This document shows positions 9,672-19,080 of a DNA stretch of 64,000 nucleotides, one piece after another (position 1 is the first letter of the stretch; every line of letters starts with the position of its first letter). The notes under the pieces are model-generated. The model was not told the DNA's origin. It worked only from the letters and a program-made list of their open reading frames with translations, and searched no databases. Origin of the DNA: Rubrivivax sp. Lineage in GTDB: Bacteria; Pseudomonadota; Gammaproteobacteria; Burkholderiales; Burkholderiaceae_C. The translations under genes and the position numbers were made by a program. The stretch lies in the NCBI GenBank assembly GCA_016719535.1, contig JADJYX010000020.1, positions 198,773 through 262,772 on the forward strand. Reading direction: 5' to 3'.

Positions 9672-10048
9672 GCGTGCAGGCGGTTCCAGAGTGCCGTGGC
9701 CCAGGTGCCGCCGCACAGCAGCAGCGACAGCATCACGGCCGCGCTGCCATAGTCCTTGGCGCGCCTGGACAATTCATGAAGATCGAGCGAGACGCGGTCG
9801 ACGATCGCCTCGATGCCGGAATTGAGCAGTTCGACGATCAGCACCAGCAGCACGCTGCCGATCAGCAGCGCCCGCTCGACCCAGGTGGTGCCCAGCCACA
9901 GGGCGGCCAGCAGCATCGGCAGCGCCAGCAAGAGTTCCTGCCGGAAGGCGCTCTCGTGACGCCAGGCGGCGGCCAGGCCGGCGGCCGAATGACGCGTTGC
10001 GAACAGCACCCGGGTCAGCCCGGTCCGGCCCTTGTGCGGGTTGCCCAT
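9668..10048 (-). CDS. dgkA: Diacylglycerol kinase
   Basis: A 126-residue integral membrane kinase with three helices. It phosphorylates diacylglycerol to phosphatidate, recycling lipid left by periplasmic glucan synthesis. The signature ELLNSGIEAIVDRV followed by RRAKDYGSAAV is present. The ATG at 10048 is preferred over an in-frame TTG six codons upstream. It overlaps the LOG gene by 4 bp and follows the RDD gene after 28 bp. Confidence 0.92.
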   Translation of the reverse strand: MGNPHKGRTGLTRVLFATRHSAAGLAAAWRHESAFRQELLLALPMLLAALWLGTTWVERALLIGSVLLVLIVELLNSGIEAIVDRVSLDLHELSRRAKDYGSAAVMLSLLLCGGTWATALWNRLHA

Positions 10049-10076
10049 GCGGGGAGATTCTGCCAAAGCCGGTGCG

Positions 10077-10598
10077 TCACTTCGGCCGCGGCGGCGGCGG
10101 CGGGGCGTCGACCAGTCGCGTACGGCACAGCACGTCGTGCAGAAACTGGCGATCGGGGTGCAGTCGGCAGGTCGCCGCGTAGGTCACCATGCCGGCCAGC
10201 AGCGTGATGCCGATCACCCAGCCGCCCGACAGCCCGGCCAGATGGACCGCCAGCAGGCTCGGCAGAAACCACAGCCATGCCAGCAGGTAGCGGGCGAGGG
10301 CCCGCCACGGCGCCAGGGGCCCGCCGTCGATGGTTTCAACCCGCACGCGCCAGGTCTTCATCGCCACCGTCTGGCCACCGTGCGTCCAGAACCAGACGAA
10401 ATACACGGCCAGCACCACGAACAGGACGGCCTGCAGACCGATCCTGCCCTGCAGTGCATGGCGTTGTTGCGTCAGGGTCGAATACAGCCAGCCCGCCACC
10501 ATCACCACGCCGAACAGCAGCACGCCTTCGTAGACCAGCGCCGCGAGGCGGCGGCCCAGCCCCGCGGTGGCGGGCCGGGCGGGGGGCTGCGCGGTCAC
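10077..10598 (-). CDS. RDD-family membrane protein
   Basis: About 173 residues with three to four hydrophobic helices and the RDD fold: GLGRRLAALVYEGVLLFGV at the first helix, FWTHGGQTVAMKTWRVRV in the middle and RQFLHDVLCRTRLV near the end. Biochemical role is not established for this group. The probable start is GTG at 10598, overlapping the DUF3106 stop by 4 bp (GTGA), so translation is coupled. The end is a run of prolines (APPPPPRPK). Confidence 0.8.
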   Translation of the reverse strand: MTAQPPARPATAGLGRRLAALVYEGVLLFGVVMVAGWLYSTLTQQRHALQGRIGLQAVLFVVLAVYFVWFWTHGGQTVAMKTWRVRVETIDGGPLAPWRALARYLLAWLWFLPSLLAVHLAGLSGGWVIGITLLAGMVTYAATCRLHPDRQFLHDVLCRTRLVDAPPPPPRPK

Positions 10599-11395
10599 GG
10601 TCGGGTCGACGCCGAGGCGGCCGGCGCGGCAGTCTTTGCCGGCCGCGGCGCAGCCGCCGGTGCGGTGGGTACGGCGATGGTGGCGGCGCCTTGGGGTCCC
10701 CGGCTCGGCAGCAGGGTGGACGGATTGACGAAGCCCGGCGTGGCGGCGATCTTGGGCAGGCCGGGCTGGTTGTGGGGCGGTGGGCTCGGCGGCTTGCCGA
10801 CCAGGGTCGTGGTCGCACCGGGCTTGACCTGCACCACGGTGGGCGTCACCGGCTTGACGGGAACCGGCGTCGGGTTGACCGGCACCACGCGCCGCGGCGC
10901 CACCGACCCCGGCATGTCCGCCGACCGCCCCGCCGCTGTGGCCGGTGCCGCGGGCCTGGCGCGCTGGGCCAGTTCGCGCTGCTCTTCGGGGGGCAGCGCA
11001 CGGTAGGCCTCCCACAAGGCCTGACGGTCGGGCGCGGGCAGGTTGCGCAGTTCCTGAAAATTCAGACGCGCCCGGCCACGTTCGGCCGGCGACATGGCAG
11101 CCCATTCGGTCATGCGGGCCTGCACCCGCTGTCGTTCAGCGGCCGGCATCGCCGGGAAGCGCTGGGCGACGACGATCCACTTGGCCTTGCGGACGGCGTC
11201 GATGCCCTGCCAATGCGCTTTCAACGGTGCCAGAGCCGTCTGCTGGGCGGGCGACAACGCCGACCAGGCGGGGCCGCCCGGGGCGCCATCGGCCATCGCC
11301 GGGCGCTGGCCGGTCGCCGCCGGCCCCGCGGGCTGCGCCAGCGCCGGTGTCGCCAGTGCCAGGGCCAGCAGCGCGGCAGCGAGTCGCCGACTCAC
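10595..11395 (-). CDS. Exported DUF3106 protein
   Basis: About 266 residues. GTG start at 11395 gives a clear signal peptide (SRRLAAALLALALATPALAQP). The middle has repeated short helical segments of the DUF3106 type: WSALSPAQQTALAPL, MTEWAAMSPAERGRAR and LPPEEQRELAQRARP. The C-terminal third is a low-complexity Pro/Val/Thr region, probably a flexible periplasmic tail. It overlaps DUF3619 by 4 bp upstream and RDD by 4 bp downstream. Likely periplasmic; function unknown. Position directly after a sigma factor and its membrane partner suggests an envelope-stress role. Confidence 0.75.
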   Translation of the reverse strand: MSRRLAAALLALALATPALAQPAGPAATGQRPAMADGAPGGPAWSALSPAQQTALAPLKAHWQGIDAVRKAKWIVVAQRFPAMPAAERQRVQARMTEWAAMSPAERGRARLNFQELRNLPAPDRQALWEAYRALPPEEQRELAQRARPAAPATAAGRSADMPGSVAPRRVVPVNPTPVPVKPVTPTVVQVKPGATTTLVGKPPSPPPHNQPGLPKIAATPGFVNPSTLLPSRGPQGAATIAVPTAPAAAPRPAKTAAPAASASTRP

Positions 11396-11826
11396 GGTCG
11401 TGGCGCCTTCAGGTATTCGCGGAAGCCAGGGTCCGTCCAGGCGGCAGGGGGCAGGTCGTCGGACAGCAGCACGGCGTCGATCTCGGCCGCGGCCATCACC
11501 TGCTCCTGGGCCGTGAACTGCTGGATCAGCACCAGGCCGGCAATCAGCAGGGCCAGCGGCAGCCACGAGGCCAGGCCGAGCCAGAAGCGGCCCAGTCCGC
11601 CCAGCATGGCCGCACCCTGGCTGTTGACGCCGATGGCGCCGGCGGCCTGGGCGGCGCGCCGCTGGCGTGCCAGTGCCACGGCCTGATCGCGACCGATGCG
11701 CAGGCGTTCGGCGATGTCGTGGGGCACGTTGGCAGCCCGTTCGTTCAGGCCGGCGGCCAGGCGCACACCCATTCGAGCCTCCAGGCTCTGCTGCAAGGCG
11801 CTGGGCTGTTCGGTTGGTCGACTCAT
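11392..11826 (-). CDS. DUF3619 single-pass membrane protein, possible anti-sigma factor
   Basis: A 144-residue protein with a cytoplasmic N-terminal half (LNERAANVPHDIAERLRIGR), one transmembrane helix at about 85-105 (LASWLPLALLIAGLVLI) and a short outer segment. It sits immediately after an ECF-like sigma factor with a 4-bp ATGA overlap. That layout is typical of a membrane-bound anti-sigma factor, although this family has not, to my knowledge, been proven to be one. Confidence 0.72.
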   Translation of the reverse strand: MSRPTEQPSALQQSLEARMGVRLAAGLNERAANVPHDIAERLRIGRDQAVALARQRRAAQAAGAIGVNSQGAAMLGGLGRFWLGLASWLPLALLIAGLVLIQQFTAQEQVMAAAEIDAVLLSDDLPPAAWTDPGFREYLKAPRP

Positions 11827-12389
11827 GGCGAGATTCCCTTGGCTCGAAGGGCCTTGGCCAAAGCGTGAACGGCCCGCGAGCAGTGCGTCTTCACGCTGCC
11901 CTCGGAGCAACCCATCACCTCCGCCGTCTCGGCCACATCGAATTCTTCCCAGTAACGCAGGAGAAAGGCTTCCCGTTGACGGGCTGGCAGTTCGGCAATC
12001 TGCGCTTCGATCAGAAGCAGGATCTGTTCCCGCGACACCGAATCGGCCGCGCTCTCGGCCCCCAGTGCGCCTTCGACGGACTGCAGCGATTCGAGCAGGT
12101 CAAAGTCGTCGCTGTCGTCGCCGCCGTCGAAATCGGACAGGTTCTGCATCACTGCATTGCGCACCTTCTGGCGCCGGAACCAGTCCATGGTGGCATTGGT
12201 CATGATGCGCTGGAACAGCATCGGCCATTCGGCAGCCGGACGGTCGGCGTACTTTTCCGCCAGCCGGATCATCGTGTCCTGCACGATGTCGAGCGCGGCC
12301 TCCTCGTCGCGCACGGCGTAGACGGTGCGCTTGAAAGCTCGCTTTTCGACGCTTTTGAGGAAGTCGGACAGTTCTTTGTCAGTGGCCAA
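11823..12389 (-). CDS. ECF-type RNA polymerase sigma factor
   Basis: A 188-residue sigma-70 family factor. Region 2 is visible in DEEAALDIVQDTMIRLAEKY and LFQRIMTNATMDWFRRQ; region 4 in LPARQREAFLLRYWEEF and VAETAEVMGCSEGSVKTHCSRA. The frame is open further upstream, but the TTG at 12389 has a GGAG eight bases before it and matches the usual family N-terminus (ATDKELSDFLKSVEKRAFKR). An acidic linker (FDGGDDSDDFDLLE) joins the regions. First gene of the coupled run with DUF3619, DUF3106 and RDD. Confidence 0.9.
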   Translation of the reverse strand: MATDKELSDFLKSVEKRAFKRTVYAVRDEEAALDIVQDTMIRLAEKYADRPAAEWPMLFQRIMTNATMDWFRRQKVRNAVMQNLSDFDGGDDSDDFDLLESLQSVEGALGAESAADSVSREQILLLIEAQIAELPARQREAFLLRYWEEFDVAETAEVMGCSEGSVKTHCSRAVHALAKALRAKGISP

Positions 12390-12648
12390 CGCGTGCTCCG
12401 CCGGGCAGTGAGACCCGGCTTCCGGACCGGCGCGGATTATCAACGACGGCCGCGCCGCTGCCGCGGTGGCCGAGAGCGGGCCGCCCGATGCCATAATGCT
12501 GCTTCGCACAACGCTACTTTTGGGTCCAATTCCGACCGTCCGACCTGGGCGGCGGCGATTCGATCGCGCAGGTGCCGAAGCCGTCTCATGAGGACGCGAC
12601 CGAGGCGCACCGATGGTTTTTCGTCAGAGAAATTCACAGAGGTTCTCC

Positions 12649-14421
12649 ATGGACATGTCTGCCGCGGAAGTCAAGCGTGCCGCAACGGCACAACCGCACA
12701 CCCCTCCCGCCGAGCCCAACGGCTCGGAAATCATGGTCCGCTGCCTTCAGGCCGAAGGCGTCAAGTTCCTCTGGGGCTACCCCGGCGGCGCGGTCCTCTA
12801 CATCTACGACGCGCTCTACAAGCAGGACAGCATCCAGCATGTGCTGGTGCGCCACGAGCAGGCGGCCGTGCATGCGGCCGATGGCTATGCGCGCGCCACC
12901 GGTGACGTCGGCGTGGCGCTGGTCACCTCCGGGCCCGGGGTCACGAATGCGGTGACGGGCATCGCCACCGCCTACATGGACTCGATCCCGATGGTGATCA
13001 TCACCGGGCAGGTGCCGACGCCGGCGATCGGCCTCGATGCCTTCCAGGAGTGCGACACCGTCGGCATCACGCGTCCGATCGTCAAGCACAACTTCCTGGT
13101 CAAGGACGTGCGCGATCTGGCGCTGACGCTGAAGAAGGCCTTCCACATCGCCCGCACCGGCCGCCCCGGCCCGGTGGTGGTCGACATCCCGAAGGATGTC
13201 TCGCTGAAGACGGCGCCGTTCCACTATCCCGAGACGGTGGAGATGCGCTCGTACAACCCGGTGCGCAAGGGGCATGGCGGGCAGATCCGCAAGGCCGTGC
13301 AGTTGCTGCTGCAGGCCAGGCGCCCCTACATCTATACCGGCGGCGGCGTCATCCTGGGCAATGCCGCGGCCGAACTGCGCGAACTGGTCGACCTGCTGGG
13401 TTACCCCTGCACCAACACGCTGATGGGCCTGGGCGCGATGCCGGCCAGCGACCCGCGCTTCCTGGGCATGCTGGGCATGCACGGCACCTACGAGGCCAAC
13501 ATGACCATGCAGCACTGCGACGTGCTGCTGGCCGTGGGTGCGCGCTTCGACGACCGCGTGATCGGCAACCCCAGGCACTTCGCGTCGGTCGAGCGCAAGA
13601 TCGTCCACGTGGACATCGACCCCTCGTCGATCTCCAAGCGCGTCAAGGTCGACATCCCCATCGTCGGCGATGTGAAGGACGTGCTGCAGGAACTGATCGC
13701 GCAGATCCGCGAGGCGCAGGCGCGGCCCGATGCCGCCGCGCTGTCGGCCTGGTGGAGCCAGGTCAACGACTGGCGCAAGCGCGATTGCCTGGCCTACAAG
13801 CACAGCAACGACGTCATCAAGCCGCAGGCGGTGATCGAGAAGCTGTGGCAGCTCACGCGCGAGCGCGACACCTACATCACCTCCGACGTCGGCCAGCACC
13901 AGATGTGGGCGGCGCAGTTCTACCGCTTCGAGGAGCCGAGGCGCTGGATCAATTCCGGCGGCCTGGGCACGATGGGCGTGGGCCTGCCCTATGCGATGGG
14001 CATCAAGCTCGCCAAGCCCGATGCGGATGTCTTCTGCATCACCGGCGAAGGCTCGATCCAGATGTGCATCCAGGAGCTGTCGACCTGCAAGCAATACGAC
14101 ACGCCGGTGAAGGTGATCTCGCTGAACAACCGCTACCTGGGCATGGTGCGGCAGTGGCAGCAGCTCGACTACGGCGGCCGCTATTCGCACAGCTACATGG
14201 ACGCGCTGCCCGACTTCGTCAAGCTCGCCGAGGCCTACGGCCACGTCGGCCTGCTGGTCGAGAAGCCGGGTGACGTCGAAGGCGCGCTGCGCGAGGCGAT
14301 CCGCCTGAAGGACCGCACCGTCTTCCTGGACGTGCGCACCGACCCGACCGAGAACGTCTGGCCGATGGTCCAGGCGGGCAAGGGCATCACGGAGATGCTG
14401 CTCGGATCCGAGGACCTGTGA
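12649..14421 (+). CDS. ilvB: Acetolactate synthase large (catalytic) subunit
   Basis: A 590-residue thiamine-diphosphate enzyme catalysing the first common step of valine, leucine and isoleucine synthesis. N-terminal ThDP domain: WGYPGGAVLYIYDAL, VRHEQAAVHAADGYAR with the catalytic Glu, SGPGVTNAVTGIATAYMDS. C-terminal domain: ITGEGSIQMCIQELSTC to SLNNRYLG, the GDG-to-NN metal-binding motif with Glu for Asp. The ATG at 12649 is preferred to one 12 codons upstream. The small subunit and ilvC follow in order. The 259 bp upstream of it hold no gene I can support. Confidence 0.96.
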   Translation: MDMSAAEVKRAATAQPHTPPAEPNGSEIMVRCLQAEGVKFLWGYPGGAVLYIYDALYKQDSIQHVLVRHEQAAVHAADGYARATGDVGVALVTSGPGVTNAVTGIATAYMDSIPMVIITGQVPTPAIGLDAFQECDTVGITRPIVKHNFLVKDVRDLALTLKKAFHIARTGRPGPVVVDIPKDVSLKTAPFHYPETVEMRSYNPVRKGHGGQIRKAVQLLLQARRPYIYTGGGVILGNAAAELRELVDLLGYPCTNTLMGLGAMPASDPRFLGMLGMHGTYEANMTMQHCDVLLAVGARFDDRVIGNPRHFASVERKIVHVDIDPSSISKRVKVDIPIVGDVKDVLQELIAQIREAQARPDAAALSAWWSQVNDWRKRDCLAYKHSNDVIKPQAVIEKLWQLTRERDTYITSDVGQHQMWAAQFYRFEEPRRWINSGGLGTMGVGLPYAMGIKLAKPDADVFCITGEGSIQMCIQELSTCKQYDTPVKVISLNNRYLGMVRQWQQLDYGGRYSHSYMDALPDFVKLAEAYGHVGLLVEKPGDVEGALREAIRLKDRTVFLDVRTDPTENVWPMVQAGKGITEMLLGSEDL

Positions 14422-14592
14422 CCGCCTGAACCCGCACCGGCGCGCCGCGGTCACCGCCGCGGCACGGGTGGTGCGGGCCAGGGTGCAAACGACCCCGGAT
14501 TCCGCCTTCTTCCTTCCAACCTGACGGACGTGGCCAGGGGCCGGCGGTTACCGCCGACGGCTGTCGAAGAGCGCGTTCCACGAGGAATCCCC

Positions 14593-15084
14593 ATGAAACA
14601 CATCATCGCCGTGCTCATCGAGAACGAGGCCGGTGCACTGTCGCGCGTGGTGGCGCTGTTCTCCGCCCGCGGCTACAACATCGAGAGCCTGACGGTGGCG
14701 CCGACCGAGGATGCGTCGCTGTCGCGCATGACCATCGTCACCACCGGCTCCGACGAGGTCATCGAACAGATCACCAAGCACCTGAACCGGCTGATCGAGG
14801 TCGTCAAGGTGGTCGACCTGACCGAGGGCAGCTACACCGAGCGCGAGCTGATGCTGGTCAAGGTGCGTGCGGTGGGCAAGGAGCGCGAGGAGATGAAGCG
14901 CATGGCCGACATCTTTCGCGGCCGCATCATCGACGTCACCGAAAAGAGCTACACCATCGAGCTGACCGGCGATTCGTCCAAGCTCGACGCCTTCCTGCAG
15001 GCCATCGACCGCACCGCCATCCTCGAGACCGTGCGCACCGGTGCCAGCGGCATCGGCCGCGGCGAAAGAATTCTGCGCGTCTGA
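14593..15084 (+). CDS. ilvN: Acetolactate synthase small (regulatory) subunit
   Basis: A 163-residue regulatory subunit with an N-terminal ACT domain (MKHIIAVLIENEAGALSRV, then RGYNIESLTVAPTED) and a C-terminal domain (FRGRIIDVTEKSYTIELTG). It activates the catalytic subunit and confers valine feedback. Start ATG at 14593 is preceded by GAGGAA. It lies 171 bp after ilvB and 37 bp before ilvC, consistent with one operon. Length matches the IlvH/IlvN family. Confidence 0.95.
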   Translation: MKHIIAVLIENEAGALSRVVALFSARGYNIESLTVAPTEDASLSRMTIVTTGSDEVIEQITKHLNRLIEVVKVVDLTEGSYTERELMLVKVRAVGKEREEMKRMADIFRGRIIDVTEKSYTIELTGDSSKLDAFLQAIDRTAILETVRTGASGIGRGERILRV

Positions 15085-15121
15085 CGTCGCAGTGCCTCAC
15101 ACCACCACCACGGAGAGAACC

Positions 15122-16138
<1,017 letters not shown>

Positions 16139-16159
16139 GCGCACGACGTGCCCAGCTGC

Positions 16160-16185
16160 AAGGCCGCCCGCGGGCGGCCTTTTGG
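16160..16185 (+). terminator. Terminator after ilvC
   Basis: AAGGCCGCCCG pairs with CGGGCGGCCTT and is followed by TTTGG. It lies 22 bases after the ilvC stop and 30 bases before pssA, so it probably ends or attenuates the ilv transcript. Confidence 0.7.
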
Positions 16186-16214
16186 CGCCGGAACGCTGCG
16201 CTATCCTCGCGCCC

Positions 16215-17039
16215 ATGAGTGAACCCACCCGGGATCCGCTGGACGACGCCGGCGAGGTGCCGCGCCCGCGGCGCAAGGGCATCTACGTGCTGCCCAATGC
16301 CATCACGCTGGCTGCGCTGTTCTCGGCCTTCTACGGCATCGTGATGGCGATGAACGGCCGCTTCGAGGCCGCCTGCGTCGCCATCTTCGTGGCCGCCGTG
16401 CTCGACAGCCTGGACGGGCGCGTGGCCCGCATGACCAATTCGCAGAGCGCCTTCGGCGAGCAGATGGACAGCCTGTCCGACATGGTGGCCTTCGGCGCCG
16501 CGCCGGCGCTCATCGTCTACATCTGGGCGCTCAAGGACATGGGCAAGCTGGGCTGGATCCCGGCCTTCGTCTACATCGCCGGCGCGGCGCTGCGGCTGGC
16601 GCGCTTCAACGTCAACATCGGCGTCGTCGACAAGCGCTTCTTCCAGGGCCTGCCCAGCCCGGCGGCGGCAGCGCTGGTGGTCGGTCTGGTGTGGATGATG
16701 GACGACTCGGGCTTCAAGAACGTCACGCGCTCCGACTGGGTGCCGTGGCTGGCGTTCGGCATCACGCTGTATGCGGGCCTGTCGATGGTGACCAATGCGC
16801 CGTTCTACAGCTTCAAGGTGGTGGGCGGGGGCCGCACCGTGCCCTTCGTCGTGCTGGTGGGCATTGCGCTGGCCATCGCGCTGATCGCCCTCGACACCGC
16901 GCGTGCGCTGTTCGCCATCTTCTGTCTCTACGGCGTGTCGGGCTACGCCGTCTACGCCTGGCGCAAGTTCAAGGGCAAGCCGGCGAGCGTGATCGCCACG
17001 TCGATCGACGAACCCGAAGAGAAGGGCCTGCACCAGTGA
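16215..17039 (+). CDS. pssA: CDP-diacylglycerol-serine O-phosphatidyltransferase
   Basis: A 274-residue membrane enzyme making phosphatidylserine from CDP-diacylglycerol and serine, on the way to phosphatidylethanolamine. The CDP-alcohol phosphotransferase signature DG-x2-AR-x8-G-x3-D-x3-D is seen as DSLDGRVARMTNSQ continuing to GEQMDSLSD. Several hydrophobic helices follow. ATG 16215 is chosen because the conserved basic N-terminal segment follows (PRRKGIYVLPNAITLAALFS). pssA between ilvC and leuA is a recurrent betaproteobacterial order. Confidence 0.94.
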   Translation: MSEPTRDPLDDAGEVPRPRRKGIYVLPNAITLAALFSAFYGIVMAMNGRFEAACVAIFVAAVLDSLDGRVARMTNSQSAFGEQMDSLSDMVAFGAAPALIVYIWALKDMGKLGWIPAFVYIAGAALRLARFNVNIGVVDKRFFQGLPSPAAAALVVGLVWMMDDSGFKNVTRSDWVPWLAFGITLYAGLSMVTNAPFYSFKVVGGGRTVPFVVLVGIALAIALIALDTARALFAIFCLYGVSGYAVYAWRKFKGKPASVIATSIDEPEEKGLHQ

Positions 17040-17071
17040 AGCGTCGCGCATCGCGTGCTACATTACCGCGC

Positions 17072-17131
17072 ATGTCGATCGATGCCCGCCTGCTGGCCCT
17101 AGCGCTCCTAGCCCCGACGCGGGTGCGCTGA
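17072..17131 (+). CDS. leuL: Leucine leader peptide
   Basis: A 19-codon frame reading MSIDARLLALALLAPTRVR. It has five leucines in seven residues, two of them encoded by CTA, a codon that is rare in this GC-rich genome. It lies upstream of a terminator hairpin and of leuA, the layout of a ribosome-mediated attenuator: leucine shortage stalls the ribosome on the Leu run and prevents terminator formation. Too short for usual gene calling. A tRNA-Leu(UAG), which reads CTA, is encoded at 31,093. Confidence 0.8.
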   Translation: MSIDARLLALALLAPTRVR

Positions 17132-17168
17132 TCGACGTTCGTTCCTACCCTCTCCCCGAATCCCGATC

Positions 17169-17205
17169 AACGGCCCGCCAGCGCACAGCAGCGGGCCGTT
17201 TTCAT
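17169..17205 (+). terminator. Attenuator terminator upstream of leuA
   Basis: AACGGCCCGC (17169-17178) pairs with GCGGGCCGTT (17191-17200) over a 12-base loop, followed by TTTTCATTTG. It lies between the leader peptide stop (17131) and the leuA start (17250), as required for transcription attenuation. Confidence 0.8.
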
Positions 17206-17249
17206 TTGTTCCGGGCTGCTTGCGACAACCCCCTCGCCAAGGCATCACC

Positions 17250-18791
17250 ATGACCGACAAGCTCATCATCTTCGACACCACGCTGCGTGACGGCGAACAG
17301 TCGCCCGGCGCCTCGATGACGCGTGAGGAAAAGCTGCGCATCGCCCGCCAGCTCGAGCGCCTGCGCGTGGACGTCATCGAGGCCGGCTTCGCGGCCTCGT
17401 CCAACGGTGACTTCGCGGCCGTGAAGGCGATTGCCGATGTCATCAAGGAGTCGACCGTGTGCTCGCTGGCGCGCGCCAACGACCGCGACATCGCGCGTGC
17501 TGCCGAGGCGCTGCAGGGGGCGGCGCGTGCGCGCATCCACACCTTCATCGCCACCAGTGCCCTGCACATGGAGAAGAAGCTGCGCATGACGCCCGACCAG
17601 GTGCACGAGCAGGCCAGGCAGGCGGTGCGCTTCGCGCGCAACCTCTGCGCCGACGTCGAGTTCTCGCCCGAGGACGGCTATCGTTCCGAGCCCGACTTCC
17701 TGTGCCGCGTGCTCGAGGCCGTGATCGCCGAGGGCGCGACCACGATCAACATCCCCGATACCGTGGGCTATGCGATCCCCGAGCTGTACGGCGAGTTCAT
17801 CCGGTCCTTGCGCGAGCGCGTCCCGAACAGCGACAAGGCGATCTGGTCGGTGCACTGCCACAACGACCTCGGCATGGCGGTGGCCAATTCGCTGGCCGGC
17901 GTCAAGATCGGCGGCGCGCGCCAGGTCGAGTGCACGATCAACGGCCTGGGCGAGCGCGCCGGCAACTGCAGCCTCGAGGAGGTGGTGATGGCCGTGCGCA
18001 CCCGGCGCGACCACTTCGGGCTGGATGTCGGCATCGACACCACGCAGATCGTGCCGGCCAGCCGCATGGTCAGCCAGACCACCGGCTTCGTGGTGCAGCC
18101 CAACAAGGCCGTGGTGGGCGCCAATGCCTTTGCGCATGCCAGCGGCATCCACCAGGACGGCGTGCTGAAGGCCCGCGACACCTACGAGATCATGCGCGCC
18201 GAGGACGTGGGCTGGGCGGCCAACAAGATCGTGCTCGGCAAGCTCTCCGGCCGCAACGCCTTCAAGCAGCGCCTGCAGGAACTGGGCATCGAGATGGACT
18301 CCGAGGCCGAGATCAATGCCGCCTTCGCGCGCTTCAAGGATCTGGCCGACCGCAAGAGCGAGATCTTCGACGAGGACATCATCGCGCTGGTAGGCGACGA
18401 GAGCGTGACCAGCGAGGTCGAGCACTACCGGCTGCTGTCGTTGAGCCAGCACTCGGAGACCGGCGAGCGCCCGCATGCCAGCGTGGCCTTCTCGGCCGGC
18501 AACGTCGAGTTCCACGCCGAGTCCGACGGCAATGGCCCTGTCGATGCCAGCCTGAAGGCGATCGAATCGAAGGTGAAGAGCGGCGCCGAGCTGATGTTGT
18601 ATTCGGTCAACGCCATCACGTCCGGCAGTACGGAGTCGCAGGGGGAAGTGACGGTGCGGCTGCAGCACGGCGGTCGCGTGGTCAACGGCGTCGGCGCCGA
18701 TCCCGACATCGTCGTTGCGTCAGCGAAGGCTTATCTGTCAGCGCTGAACAAGCTGCACAGCACCACCGAACGCGTCGCCGCACAGGGGTGA
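17250..18791 (+). CDS. leuA: 2-isopropylmalate synthase
   Basis: A 513-residue enzyme that condenses 2-oxoisovalerate with acetyl-CoA, the committed step to leucine. N-terminal TIM-barrel motifs: IFDTTLRDGEQSPGASM, the second signature HCHNDLGMAVANSLAG with metal-binding His, and INGLGERAGNCSLEEVVMA. The C-terminal quarter (about 390-505) is the leucine-binding regulatory domain. ATG 17250 follows a weak purine-rich site. Expression is probably controlled by the leader and attenuator at 17072-17205. Confidence 0.96.
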   Translation: MTDKLIIFDTTLRDGEQSPGASMTREEKLRIARQLERLRVDVIEAGFAASSNGDFAAVKAIADVIKESTVCSLARANDRDIARAAEALQGAARARIHTFIATSALHMEKKLRMTPDQVHEQARQAVRFARNLCADVEFSPEDGYRSEPDFLCRVLEAVIAEGATTINIPDTVGYAIPELYGEFIRSLRERVPNSDKAIWSVHCHNDLGMAVANSLAGVKIGGARQVECTINGLGERAGNCSLEEVVMAVRTRRDHFGLDVGIDTTQIVPASRMVSQTTGFVVQPNKAVVGANAFAHASGIHQDGVLKARDTYEIMRAEDVGWAANKIVLGKLSGRNAFKQRLQELGIEMDSEAEINAAFARFKDLADRKSEIFDEDIIALVGDESVTSEVEHYRLLSLSQHSETGERPHASVAFSAGNVEFHAESDGNGPVDASLKAIESKVKSGAELMLYSVNAITSGSTESQGEVTVRLQHGGRVVNGVGADPDIVVASAKAYLSALNKLHSTTERVAAQG

Positions 18792-18946
18792 GGCAGGACG
18801 TGCGGGGCCGGAAGGCCCCGCTCGCCTGCCGAACGACCGCGGGCGATTTCACGCCCGCGGGCTGGGGCAAGGCAGGACGTGCGGGGCCGGAAGGCCCCGC
18901 TCGCCTGCCGAACGACCGCGGGCGATTTCACGCCCGCGGGCTGGGG
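18792..18946. repeat. Two-copy tandem repeat of about 79 bp made of hairpins
   Basis: The unit starting GGCAGGACGTGCGG occurs at 18792 and again at 18871 with essentially no differences. Each unit contains two hairpins: GCGGGGCC-GGAA-GGCCCCGC and CCGCGGGCG-ATTTCA-CGCCCGCGG. The block sits just after the leuA stop codon. It could slow decay of, or end, the leuA transcript, though no T run follows either hairpin. Confidence 0.85.
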
Positions 18947-19080
18947 TGCGCTGGCATGCAACAACGCCAGACCCCCGTTCAAACCCTGAAAAGAGCTTGA
19001 AAAACGATCTGCAAGTGTTTGATTTGACTGCACTTGTCGGTTAACCTCGCGGCCATGTCGATGGTCGTGGGGTGTGCGCC

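Noticed and set aside
12390..12648. Branched-chain leader peptide or attenuator before ilvB
   Set aside because: No short frame rich in Ile, Val or Leu followed by a terminator hairpin was found, unlike the region before leuA.
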